A stretch of DNA of 13,709 nucleotides from CAXSDR01 sp964236445 (GTDB lineage: Bacteria; Actinomycetota; Actinomycetes; Motilibacterales; Motilibacteraceae), in the NCBI GenBank assembly GCA_964236445.1, contig CAXSDR010000101.1, forward strand, positions 1-13,709, read 5' to 3'. Numbering within the stretch: position 1 is the stretch's first letter; each line of letters begins with the position of its first letter. Shown in pieces: positions 6,943-13,589 of the stretch. The notes under the pieces were generated by a model. That model did not search any database. It was not told the origin of the DNA and was given only the letters and a program-made list of their open reading frames with translations. The translations under genes and the position numbers were made by a program.

Positions 6943-8184
6943 ATGCGCGGCGGAGATGTCGTCGAGAGCGAGGTGCGCGAGCTCATTCGACGCCGGGGCA
7001 TCGACCCGACGCGCGAGGCCGCAGCCGTCCGGCGGCTCATCGACGATGTCCTCGCCGACTACGACGAGCGCAGTCTCGGTGGTCGCATGCCGGCGCTCGT
7101 GGATCCGAACGGCGTCTCGCAGGAAATCTTCGACGCGGTCGCGGGGTTCGGGCCTTTGCAGAGATACCTCGACGACCCCACCGTGGAAGAGGTGTGGATC
7201 AATGAGCCCGGCAAGGTCTTCGTGGCGCGGCGAGGGCTGTCCGAGTTGACGAACACGGTGCTGACCGCCGACGACGTGCGCGCTCTGGTGGAGCGCATGC
7301 TCAAGAGCTCGGGACGCCGTGTGGATCTCAGCTCACCCTTCGTGGACGCAACGCTGCCTGACGGCTCGCGGCTGCACGTCGTCATCCCCGATATCACGAG
7401 GCAGCACCTGTCGGTGAACGTCCGCAAGTTCGTGGTCAAAGCCGACCATCTCGATGACCTCATCGCCCTCGGCACACTGACGCCGCAAGCCGCGGCGTTC
7501 CTCGAGGCAGCGGTGGTCTCCGGCCTCAACATCCTCGTCGCCGGCGGCACCCAGGCGGGGAAGACCACCCTGCTCAACTGTCTCGTTGCCGCAGTGCCAC
7601 CACGGGAACGTGTGATCACCTGCGAGGAGGTGTTCGAGCTCAAGATCCCCCTCCCCGACGTGGTCGCGATGCAGTGTCGCCAACCCAGCCTCGAGGGCAC
7701 CGGTGAGATCAAGCTGCGGCGCCTGGTCAAGGAGGCACTCCGGATGCGCCCATCGCGCATCATCGTCGGCGAGGTGCGGCAGGAGGAGTGCCTCGATCTG
7801 CTGATTGCGCTCAACTCAGGGCTGCCGGGCATGTGCACGTTGCACGCCAACAGTGCGCGCGAAGCCGTGACGAAAATGTGCACCTTGCCATTGCTGGCAG
7901 GTGACAACGTGGGGCACGCGTTCGTCGTCCCGACCGTCGCGTCGTGCATCGACCTCGTCGTCCATGTCACGAACGACCGTGAAGGTCGGCGTCGCGTACG
8001 AGAGATCCTCGCAGTTCCAGGGCGTGTCGAAGGTGACGTCATCGAGACCGCCGACATCTTCGCCACGCGCGCCGACCGGCTAGTCCGCGGCGACGGATGG
8101 CCCCCGCACCGCGACAGGTTCCAGCGGGCCGGCTGCGACCTGGGGCAGCTGCTTGCGCGAACGAGCGAATCGTCGGGCGCCTGA
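6943..8184 (+). CDS. tadA: CpaF/TadA-family secretion ATPase of a Tad pilus system
   Basis: A 413-residue type II/IV secretion hexameric ATPase that would power pilus assembly from the cytoplasmic face of the membrane. It has an N-terminal domain (about 1-190; GFGPLQRYLDDPTVEEVWIN is the CpaF hallmark), Walker A GGTQAGKTT with K207, an Asp-box variant CEEVFELKIP (E228, E229; many homologues have ED), Walker B RIIVGEVRQ with E277, and a His box CTLHANS with H301. The start at ATG 6943 is set by GGGAGAG at 6932-6938; the frame is open back to 6826, but that part is intergenic in character. The stop overlaps the tadB start as TGATG, implying coupled translation. It is the first gene of the operon; no tadZ/cpaE or cpaB precedes it, whereas many Tad loci have these upstream. 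The divergent gene is the EssC-like ATPase. Confidence 0.93.
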   Translation: MRGGDVVESEVRELIRRRGIDPTREAAAVRRLIDDVLADYDERSLGGRMPALVDPNGVSQEIFDAVAGFGPLQRYLDDPTVEEVWINEPGKVFVARRGLSELTNTVLTADDVRALVERMLKSSGRRVDLSSPFVDATLPDGSRLHVVIPDITRQHLSVNVRKFVVKADHLDDLIALGTLTPQAAAFLEAAVVSGLNILVAGGTQAGKTTLLNCLVAAVPPRERVITCEEVFELKIPLPDVVAMQCRQPSLEGTGEIKLRRLVKEALRMRPSRIIVGEVRQEECLDLLIALNSGLPGMCTLHANSAREAVTKMCTLPLLAGDNVGHAFVVPTVASCIDLVVHVTNDREGRRRVREILAVPGRVEGDVIETADIFATRADRLVRGDGWPPHRDRFQRAGCDLGQLLARTSESSGA

Positions 8185-9047
8185 TGGGGGCGCTGCTCGG
8201 TCTGCTCGGGGGCCTCGGGCTCTTTCTCGTCATGGGCTCCGTGTCGGCCGGGACGCGTTCCTTCCGCCGCCGCACGGCGACATCGCCCGCACAGCGCGTC
8301 GCCGACATGCTCGCGCAGGCCGGGGTCGAGTCGGTGACGCCTTTGCGTCTGGTCGCTTCGTGCCTCGCGACCGGTGCGGTCGTCGGTGTCGTCATGCTGG
8401 CCGTCAGCCAGTCGATCGTGATAGCGGGGGCGTTCGCCGGCCTGGCTTCGGTGCTGCCGGTCACGTTCGTCAACCGTCGCCGACATCGTCGGCGTAGCGA
8501 GCTCAGGCACCTCTGGCCGGAGGTCGTCGACAACTTGTCGTCTGCGGTGCGTGCCGGCCTGTCCTTGCCCGAAGGGCTGGCTCAGATCGGCGTACGAGGT
8601 CCTGAGCAGCTCCGTCGGCATTTTCAGCGCTTCGGTGAGGACTACCGCGCGACAGGCCGTTTTGATGAATGCCTCAACCGCCTCAAGGACTCGATGTCCG
8701 ATCCCGTCGGTGACCGCATCGTCGAATCGCTGCGACTTGCCCGAGAGGTCGGCGGATCCGATCTCGGGCGGCTCCTCAGGACGCTGTCATCGTTCTTGCG
8801 TGAGGACGCGCGAGTGCGAGCCGAGATCGAGACTCGCCAAGGCTGGACCGTCAACGGCGCACGCGTCGCCGTCGCGTCGCCGTGGCTCGTTCTGGCCCTG
8901 CTCTCGCTCAACCCCAGCGCCGTACGCGCCTACAACACGAGTCAGGGCGCCCTCGTCCTCGCCGTCGGGGCGTTCCTCTGTTTAGCCGCCTACCGCCTGA
9001 TGTTGCGGATCGGGCGTCTGCCTGAAGAAGAACGCGTGCTGCGGTGA
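8184..9047 (+). CDS. tadB: TadB-like type II secretion F-domain membrane protein
   Basis: A 287-residue inner membrane platform protein that would couple TadA to pilin extrusion. Membrane helices are seen near 1-19, 56-75, 78-97, 227-243 and 255-274. The T2SSF domain (about 108-220) holds WPEVVDNLSSAVRAGLSLPE (111-130), the family's helix-bundle signature, and LAREVGGSDLGRLLRTLS (185-202). Its ATG overlaps the tadA stop by one base (TGATG), and its own stop overlaps the tadC GTG start (GTGA), so it should be translated in step with both. Leucine 267 is encoded by TTA (8982-8984), a rare codon in high-GC actinobacteria. Confidence 0.92.
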   Translation: MGALLGLLGGLGLFLVMGSVSAGTRSFRRRTATSPAQRVADMLAQAGVESVTPLRLVASCLATGAVVGVVMLAVSQSIVIAGAFAGLASVLPVTFVNRRRHRRRSELRHLWPEVVDNLSSAVRAGLSLPEGLAQIGVRGPEQLRRHFQRFGEDYRATGRFDECLNRLKDSMSDPVGDRIVESLRLAREVGGSDLGRLLRTLSSFLREDARVRAEIETRQGWTVNGARVAVASPWLVLALLSLNPSAVRAYNTSQGALVLAVGAFLCLAAYRLMLRIGRLPEEERVLR

Positions 9048-9982
9048 GCCTGACCTTGCTCGGTGCCGGTCTCGGGCTGCTCGCAGCGCTGGGGCTCCTC
9101 ACCGCCATCCGGCGGCTGCCGGTCCTTCGCCGGCCAACGCTGGACGACAGGCTTGCGCCGTATCTTCGCGACGCATCGTCCGGTTCACGCCTGCTCGAGG
9201 AGCGATCCGCTCACCTTCCGTTCCCGAACCTCGAGCGGTTGCTCGCACCCACGATCAGCGATGCGGCCAGACTCATCGAACGCACGCTCGGCGGGTCGTC
9301 ATCGGTGCGACGCCAGCTGGTGCAGGCCGGGTCGGGGCGTTCGGTCGAGGAGTTCCGCGCCGAGCAGGTGGTGTGGGGTGGTGCGGGTTTTGCACTGGTG
9401 CTCGGGACTCTTATCGCGGTCGTGGCCGGCGGCCGAGACATCAACCCGCTGGCGGCGATGGTCGCCTGCGGCGCGGGTGGGGCCGTGGGCATCCTGCTGC
9501 GCGACTACTGGCTGGGAAGGGAAGTTGCCCGCCGCGAGCAACGGATGATGCAGGAGTTCCCGACCATCGCCGAGCTGCTCGCGCTCGCCGTCACGGCCGG
9601 CGAGGGTGCCGTGGGTGCGCTCGAGCGAGTGACGCGCACCAGCACGGGAGAGCTTGCCAGGGAGCTTGCCCGCGCACTGGCTGATGCTCGGTCCGGATCC
9701 TCGCTGGTGCAGGCGCTCCAGGGCATCGCCGACCGCACGAGCCTCGCCGCGCTGGTGCGTTTCGTCGACGGTGTGGCCGTCGCCGTCGAGCGGGGCACGC
9801 CACTGGCCGACGTTCTCCGGGCGCAGGCGGTCGACGTGCGAGAAGCCGGCAAGCGGGCGCTGCTGGAGTCCGGTGGCCGCAAGGAGATCGCCATGATGGT
9901 TCCGGTGGTCTTCCTCATTCTTCCGGTGACGATCGCGTTCGCGCTCTATCCGGGGCTCATCACGTTGAACGTGTCCGGCTGA
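9044..9982 (+). CDS. tadC: TadC-like type II secretion F-domain membrane protein
   Basis: A 312-residue second platform protein, expected to pair with TadB in the membrane. Helices are seen near 3-21, 108-128, 134-152 and 284-304. The T2SSF domain lies between about 168 and 280 and contains EFPTIAELLALAVTAGEGAV (171-190) and FVDGVAVAVERGTPLADVLR (240-259), both typical of TadC. It starts at GTG 9044 inside the tadB end (4-base overlap). The 19 bases after its stop hold a good ribosome binding site for the next gene. Confidence 0.92.
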   Translation: MSLTLLGAGLGLLAALGLLTAIRRLPVLRRPTLDDRLAPYLRDASSGSRLLEERSAHLPFPNLERLLAPTISDAARLIERTLGGSSSVRRQLVQAGSGRSVEEFRAEQVVWGGAGFALVLGTLIAVVAGGRDINPLAAMVACGAGGAVGILLRDYWLGREVARREQRMMQEFPTIAELLALAVTAGEGAVGALERVTRTSTGELARELARALADARSGSSLVQALQGIADRTSLAALVRFVDGVAVAVERGTPLADVLRAQAVDVREAGKRALLESGGRKEIAMMVPVVFLILPVTIAFALYPGLITLNVSG

Positions 9983-10001
9983 CGTCTCTAAGGGGAAATC
10001 C

Positions 10002-10226
10002 ATGCAATCCGTTCTCATTCTGCTGTGGCTCATGTGTGCCCGGTCTGCCGTCGCCCTCAGGAGGCGGCTCGTTGCTGACGAAGGACCGCGAGATCGCGGT
10101 GACGTGCCCGGCTGGGTGCTGATCACCGTCATGTCCGCGGGCCTGGTCGCCGGCTTGTGGGCCTTGGCTGGCGACAAGCTGCAGACCATGCTGACGACGG
10201 CACTCGACAGCGTCACCGGAACCTGA
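10002..10226 (+). CDS. Small one-helix membrane protein in the Flp pilin position
   Basis: 74 residues, basic near the front (ALRRRLVADEGPRDRGD, 18-34) and then one clear membrane helix, GWVLITVMSAGLVAGLWAL (37-55), with a short polar tail. Position (after tadC, before tadE) and size fit the major pilin of a Tad system. However, the canonical Flp cleavage motif, glycine followed by glutamate-tyrosine at +5/+6, is absent: RGDVPGWVLI has no glutamate there. It may be an unprocessed pilin-like protein or a small structural partner. The weakly hydrophobic start (SVLILLWLMC, 3-12) might be a second short helix. AGGGGA at 9991-9996 gives a strong ribosome binding site, consistent with high expression relative to its coupled neighbours. 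Confidence 0.75.
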   Translation: MQSVLILLWLMCARSAVALRRRLVADEGPRDRGDVPGWVLITVMSAGLVAGLWALAGDKLQTMLTTALDSVTGT

Positions 10227-10227
10227 G

Positions 10228-10632
10228 GTGAGGCTGTGCCGTGCGCGGCTATGTCGTGGCACGGATGAGGGCAGTGCTGTCGTCGAGTTCGTCCTCGTCG
10301 CCATCGTGCTGCTGCCCTTGTTCATGGCGTTGATGCAGCTGGGCTTCGTGCTCTATGTGCACAACACGCTGGTCGCGTCGACCGCCGAGGGGGCCCGCTA
10401 TGCCGCGAACGCCGACCGCGATCCCGCCGCCGGCGCAGCCGTGACCCGCAACATCGTCAAGGAATCACTGAACGACAAGTTTGCCGACAACGTGTCTGCC
10501 GGCCGCGAGGTCGTCGACGGTGTGCAGACCGTCTATGTCGAGGCCGACGCTGGCATGCCGCTGATCGGCTGGTTCGTTGCCATGCCGGCGGAGTTCCATA
10601 TTCGCGGGCATGCCGTGGTCGAGCTGCCGTGA
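10228..10632 (+). CDS. tadE: TadE-like pseudopilin
   Basis: 134 residues. A short basic leader ends in G15, followed by SAVVEF and a hydrophobic helix (about 18-42, VLVAIVLLPLFMALMQLGFV). This is the class III prepilin signature: cleavage after G15 with glutamate at +5 (E20). The next part, LVASTAEGARYAA (48-60), is typical of TadE proteins, and the C-terminal region would lie outside the membrane. It is expected to be a minor pilin of the Tad machine. No prepilin peptidase gene is in the window, so cleavage would need one elsewhere. It starts at GTG 10228, one base after the previous stop, and ends inside the next gene's GTG start (GTGA). Confidence 0.88.
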   Translation: MRLCRARLCRGTDEGSAVVEFVLVAIVLLPLFMALMQLGFVLYVHNTLVASTAEGARYAANADRDPAAGAAVTRNIVKESLNDKFADNVSAGREVVDGVQTVYVEADAGMPLIGWFVAMPAEFHIRGHAVVELP

Positions 10633-11069
10633 CCACACGTCGGCCCGGTGCTCGCCAACGGGGGGACGCGGGGAACGCGATGGTGGAGTTCTGCGTTCTC
10701 GCGGTCTTCCTGATGCTGCCACTGGCCTACGTGATCGTCGCCGTGTTCCGCGTGCAGGACGGGGCCTACGCCGCTGCGGCCGCGTCGCGCGAGGCCGGTC
10801 GGGTCTTCGTCATGGCGCCTGATGACGCCACCGCTCGCACGCGAGCTTTCACGGCTGCTCAGATCTCCCTGCGCGATCACCGGCTCACGCTGTCGAGTGA
10901 CCAGGTCACGATCACCTGCCCGCACCCGCAGTGCCTCACGCCCGGTGCCCCCGTCGAGGTCACGGTCGAGCTCGACATCGCGATGCCCTTCGTCCCCTCG
11001 ATCCTCGGCGGAGCAAGGACCGTGCGCGTGCACGGTCGGCAGCTCGTCGTCGTCGACCGCTACCGATGA
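10629..11069 (+). CDS. Second TadE/TadF-like pseudopilin
   Basis: 146 residues with the same plan as the preceding protein: basic leader, G15, then NAMVEF with E20 at +5, then a helix (21-42, CVLAVFLMLPLAYVIVAVF), and the segment AYAAAAASREAGRVF (51-65) that parallels the first TadE. Leader length and motif position are identical in the two proteins, suggesting duplication followed by divergence. The outer part contains two cysteines close together (CPHPQC, about 98-103) that could form a disulfide. Its coupling to both neighbours by 4-base overlaps supports joint production in fixed ratio. TadE against TadF cannot be separated by eye. Confidence 0.85.
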   Translation: MTTRRPGARQRGDAGNAMVEFCVLAVFLMLPLAYVIVAVFRVQDGAYAAAAASREAGRVFVMAPDDATARTRAFTAAQISLRDHRLTLSSDQVTITCPHPQCLTPGAPVEVTVELDIAMPFVPSILGGARTVRVHGRQLVVVDRYR

Positions 11070-11512
11070 TCGGCCGCACGCGACGCCGTGGAGACGTCGG
11101 GCAGGTCACTGTCCTGATCATCGGCTTCGTGGGCGTCGTCGTGATGCTCATCTCCGTCGTGACCTGCGCCTCGAGCATCTATCTGGCGCGCCGCTCGCTG
11201 GCCGGCGCTGCGGACGGCGCCGCTCTGGCTGCTGCGAGCGCCCTTGACGAAGCGGCGGTCTACAGCCACGACACCGACCTGCTGCCGCTCGACGAAGCTC
11301 GGGCGAAGGCCGCAGTTGCCGACTATGCCCGTGCAGCCGCCCTGAGCAGACGCTTCGACGACTTCGCCATCGATGACGTACGTGTGCGCGACGGTGTCGT
11401 GACCGTGACGCTGCGTTCGACGGCCCATCTGCCCTATGTGTCGCTGGGAGGGAGATACAGGGCCGGTGTGGCGCTGCGCGCCCAAGCAGTCGCGCAGGCG
11501 CCGCTGCGCTGA
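11066..11512 (+). CDS. TadG-like / Rv3654c-type envelope protein
   Basis: 148 residues. A short basic leader, RGDVGQVTVLI (8-18), leads into a hydrophobic helix (about 14-36) and then YLARRSLAGAADGAALAAAS (41-60), the hallmark of TadG-like and Rv3654c-like proteins found at the end of actinobacterial Tad operons. The glutamate of the prepilin motif is replaced (L17), so it may be a membrane anchor, not a processed pilin. The rest is a small extracytoplasmic domain. ATG 11066 overlaps the previous stop (ATGA). It appears to be the last gene of the operon: the next gene is on the other strand. Confidence 0.82.
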   Translation: MIGRTRRRGDVGQVTVLIIGFVGVVVMLISVVTCASSIYLARRSLAGAADGAALAAASALDEAAVYSHDTDLLPLDEARAKAAVADYARAAALSRRFDDFAIDDVRVRDGVVTVTLRSTAHLPYVSLGGRYRAGVALRAQAVAQAPLR

Positions 11513-11674
11513 GCAGCAACCACAGATCGAAGCGACCGCTGAGCACACACGTCTAAGCCGGACGACAGTCGAGACCAGCTCCACTCCCCGTCGCCTGCCG
11601 GGTCCTCGTCGGTCCCCAGCACCGCTGCCTCGACGAGCACGTAGCCGGTCACTCTCCTGTTGCCGCTGGGGTGA

Positions 11675-11692
11675 ACTCTTTCGCCGAAGAGT
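11675..11692. terminator. Hairpin in the gap after the Tad operon
   Basis: A perfect 6-bp inverted repeat ACTCTT / AAGAGT with a six-base centre lies in the 221-base gap between the convergent ends of the Tad operon and the small minus-strand gene. It could mark an RNA 3' end or a protein-binding dyad; no T-run follows. The rest of the gap (11513-11733) shows no gene I can support. A weaker 5-bp stem GCTGC / GCAGC spans the last stop codon at 11503-11517. Confidence 0.3.
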
Positions 11693-11733
11693 CGGTCGAC
11701 AGGCCCTGCATCGGTCAAACTTGGGCGCCGGGA

Positions 11734-12129
11734 TCAGCCGCCGCCGCGCAGCAGGACCAACACCGCCCGCGCGTACGCCTCGGGCGGGGTCCCACCGGCC
11801 ACCGGAGCGTGCCCCCGCAGCTCGACCGCCCACCCGCCCGGTCCGGGCGTCAGCCCGAGGAACGCCGCGCCCAGCTGCTCACGGAGCTGGCCCTCGCTCG
11901 GCAGCCACAGCGCCCCGCCCTGGTCCACGCTGTCCAGCGCCCACTCGACGGTGCCGTTGAAGCCGATGACGGGGCCGTCCGGGGTGTCATGCAGGTCGGC
12001 GACCATGTCGGAGAGGACGAAGACCTGGTCGTCCATCTCGCGGTCGGGGATCACGAACATGTCGCCGTTCCCGGGGGTCCAGACCAGACCGGCATCGCGC
12101 AGCTCCCGGGCGAGGTCGAGCGCAATCAT
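11734..12129 (-). CDS. Conserved actinobacterial hypothetical protein
   Basis: 131 residues, soluble, with no membrane helix. Readable features are an N-terminal helix, ALDLARELRDAGLVWTPGNG (3-22), then FVIPDREMDDQVFVLSDM (25-42), FNGTVEWALDSV (57-68) and LWLPSEGQLREQL (74-86). From memory, proteins with these motifs are common near prfB in actinobacteria and are often labelled 'pilus assembly protein CpaE', but it has none of the Walker-type motifs of a real CpaE/TadZ ATPase, so I do not adopt that name. Function unknown. It is divergent from prfB, with 71 bases between the two start codons, and convergent with the Tad operon. Confidence 0.8.
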   Translation of the reverse strand: MIALDLARELRDAGLVWTPGNGDMFVIPDREMDDQVFVLSDMVADLHDTPDGPVIGFNGTVEWALDSVDQGGALWLPSEGQLREQLGAAFLGLTPGPGGWAVELRGHAPVAGGTPPEAYARAVLVLLRGGG

Positions 12130-12186
12130 GGAACCAGCCTGCCTCGCGCGTTCGGGAGCTGCGACACGGCATGGTCGCGCGACCCG

Positions 12187-12192
12187 TAGATT
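12187..12192 (+). promoter_or_regulatory. Putative -10 element of prfB
   Basis: TAGATT fits the actinobacterial TANNNT -10 pattern. Its end is eight bases before the prfB GTG at 12201, so transcription would begin at or very near the start codon. No Shine-Dalgarno sequence precedes that codon. No good -35 is present at the normal spacing (TGCGACA upstream is too far). Confidence 0.5.
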
Positions 12193-12200
12193 GGCTTCTC

Positions 12201-13313
12201 GTGGCTGGACCTGAGTTCTCCGACGAGCGTAAAGCCCTCGACAACACCCTGCAGTCGATCGAGGCCGTGATGGACCTCCCGGCGATGCGCCGCGAGGCCG
12301 AGGATCTCGAGGAGCAGTCGGGCGCCCCCGACCTCTGGAACGACCCCGTCGCCGCGCAGAAGGTCACCAGCAAGCTGGCGCACCTGCAGGGCGCGATCAG
12401 GCGAATCGACGGGCTCCGCAGCCGCGTCGACGACCTCGCCATCATGTGGGAGCTCGGCGAGGCCGAGGACGATGAGGACACCCTCGCCGACGCCCGTGAC
12501 GAGCTCGCCAAGCTGGCCAAGGACATCGAGGCCGTGGAGGTGCAGACGCTGCTCAACGGTGAATACGACTCCCGCGAGGCCCTCGTCACGGTGCGGGCCG
12601 AGGCGGGCGGGGTGGACGCCGCCGACTTCACCGAGATGCTCATGCGGATGTATCTGCGGTGGGCCGAGCGCCACAACTACAAGACCGAGGTCTTCGACAC
12701 CTCCTACGCCGAGGAGGCGGGCATCAAGTCGGCTACCTTCAAGGTCGCCGCGCCCTACGCCTACGGCACGCTCTCGGTCGAGCAGGGCACGCACCGCCTC
12801 GTGCGCATCAGCCCCTTCGACAACCAGGGCCGCCGCCAGACCTCGTTCGCCGGGGTCGAGGTGCTGCCGGTCGTGGAGTCCGACGACTCCATCGACATCC
12901 CCGACGACGAGATCCGCACCGACGTCTTCCGCTCCTCCGGGCCGGGTGGGCAGGGCGTCAACACCACCGACTCCGCCGTACGCCTCACGCACCTCCCGAG
13001 CGGCATCGTCGTCTCCTGCCAGAACGAGCGCTCGCAGATCCAGAACCGCGCGTCAGCGCTCGCCGTGCTCCAGTCGAAGCTGCTCGAGCGGCGGCGGCAG
13101 GAGGACCGGGCCCGCATGGACGCACTCAAGGGAGACAACTCGGGGTCGTGGGGCAACCAGATGCGCTCCTACGTCCTGCACCCCTATCAGATGGTGAAGG
13201 ACCTGCGCACGGAGCACGAGGAGGGCAACCCCTCAGCCGTGCTCGACGGCGACATCGACCAGTTCATCGAGGCCGCGATCCGCTGGCGCAAGCAGTCCCA
13301 GTCCGACGCATAG
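12201..13313 (+). CDS. prfB: Peptide chain release factor 2
   Basis: A 370-residue class I release factor that recognises UGA and UAA stop codons and triggers release of the finished peptide on the ribosome. The stop-codon reading motif SPF is at 204-206, and the catalytic GGQ is at 249-251 within SSGPGGQGVNTTDSAVRLTH. Spacing matches E. coli RF2 closely. The N-terminal helical domain (1-110), acidic and rich in Leu and Asp, is intact, and the C-terminus is complete. The gene is one uninterrupted frame, so the autoregulatory UGA frameshift known from E. coli is absent. GTG 12201 gives VAGPEFSDERKALDNTLQ, the usual actinobacterial start. In many actinobacteria ftsE and ftsX follow directly; they do not here. 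Confidence 0.97.
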   Translation: MAGPEFSDERKALDNTLQSIEAVMDLPAMRREAEDLEEQSGAPDLWNDPVAAQKVTSKLAHLQGAIRRIDGLRSRVDDLAIMWELGEAEDDEDTLADARDELAKLAKDIEAVEVQTLLNGEYDSREALVTVRAEAGGVDAADFTEMLMRMYLRWAERHNYKTEVFDTSYAEEAGIKSATFKVAAPYAYGTLSVEQGTHRLVRISPFDNQGRRQTSFAGVEVLPVVESDDSIDIPDDEIRTDVFRSSGPGGQGVNTTDSAVRLTHLPSGIVVSCQNERSQIQNRASALAVLQSKLLERRRQEDRARMDALKGDNSGSWGNQMRSYVLHPYQMVKDLRTEHEEGNPSAVLDGDIDQFIEAAIRWRKQSQSDA

Positions 13314-13589
13314 CCCGGTGGTGATGGCGTCGATCGGGTCGATGCTGTCGACGGGGTGTCGCCGCAGCAGCGTGCTGCTGACCTGCTGGGCCTAGAGCAC
13401 GGCAAGGGTCCCCGTCGGGACTGGGCTATGTGGCAGCAGGACGGCACGCGAGCGCGCAAGCGATTCCCTTCGGATTCTCCCACCTCCGAGCATGGCTACG
13501 GCTCGACAGCGGCGAATCCACGTCGGTCGATCCCTTGCTGCTGCAGGACAAGCGTGCCGAGCTCACACCTGCGCGAACATCCGAACACT
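13314..13589. other. Non-coding stretch after prfB
   Basis: No gene can be supported. A frame open from 13356 to 13622 gives a peptide starting SPQQRAADLLGLEHGKGP that looks coding-like for about 35 residues and then loses the G/C third-position bias; it may be a gene remnant. A near-perfect palindrome CAGCAGC-GT-GCTGCTG at 13365-13380 could form a 6-bp hairpin and help end prfB transcription, although no T-run follows. Confidence 0.4.

Noticed and set aside
7059..8621. 520-codon minus-strand open frame opposite tadA and tadB
   Set aside because: It is antisense to two well-supported genes with intact ATPase motifs; its composition is that of a shadow frame.
11434..11718. Minus-strand open frame of 94 codons after the Tad operon
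   Set aside because: It overlaps the end of the TadG-like gene on the opposite strand, and its second half is simply the antisense of that gene. No motif is seen, and third-position bias is uneven.
12201..12290. Programmed frameshift site in prfB
   Set aside because: The frame is continuous from the GTG, with no CTTTGA-type slippery site or in-frame UGA near codon 25.
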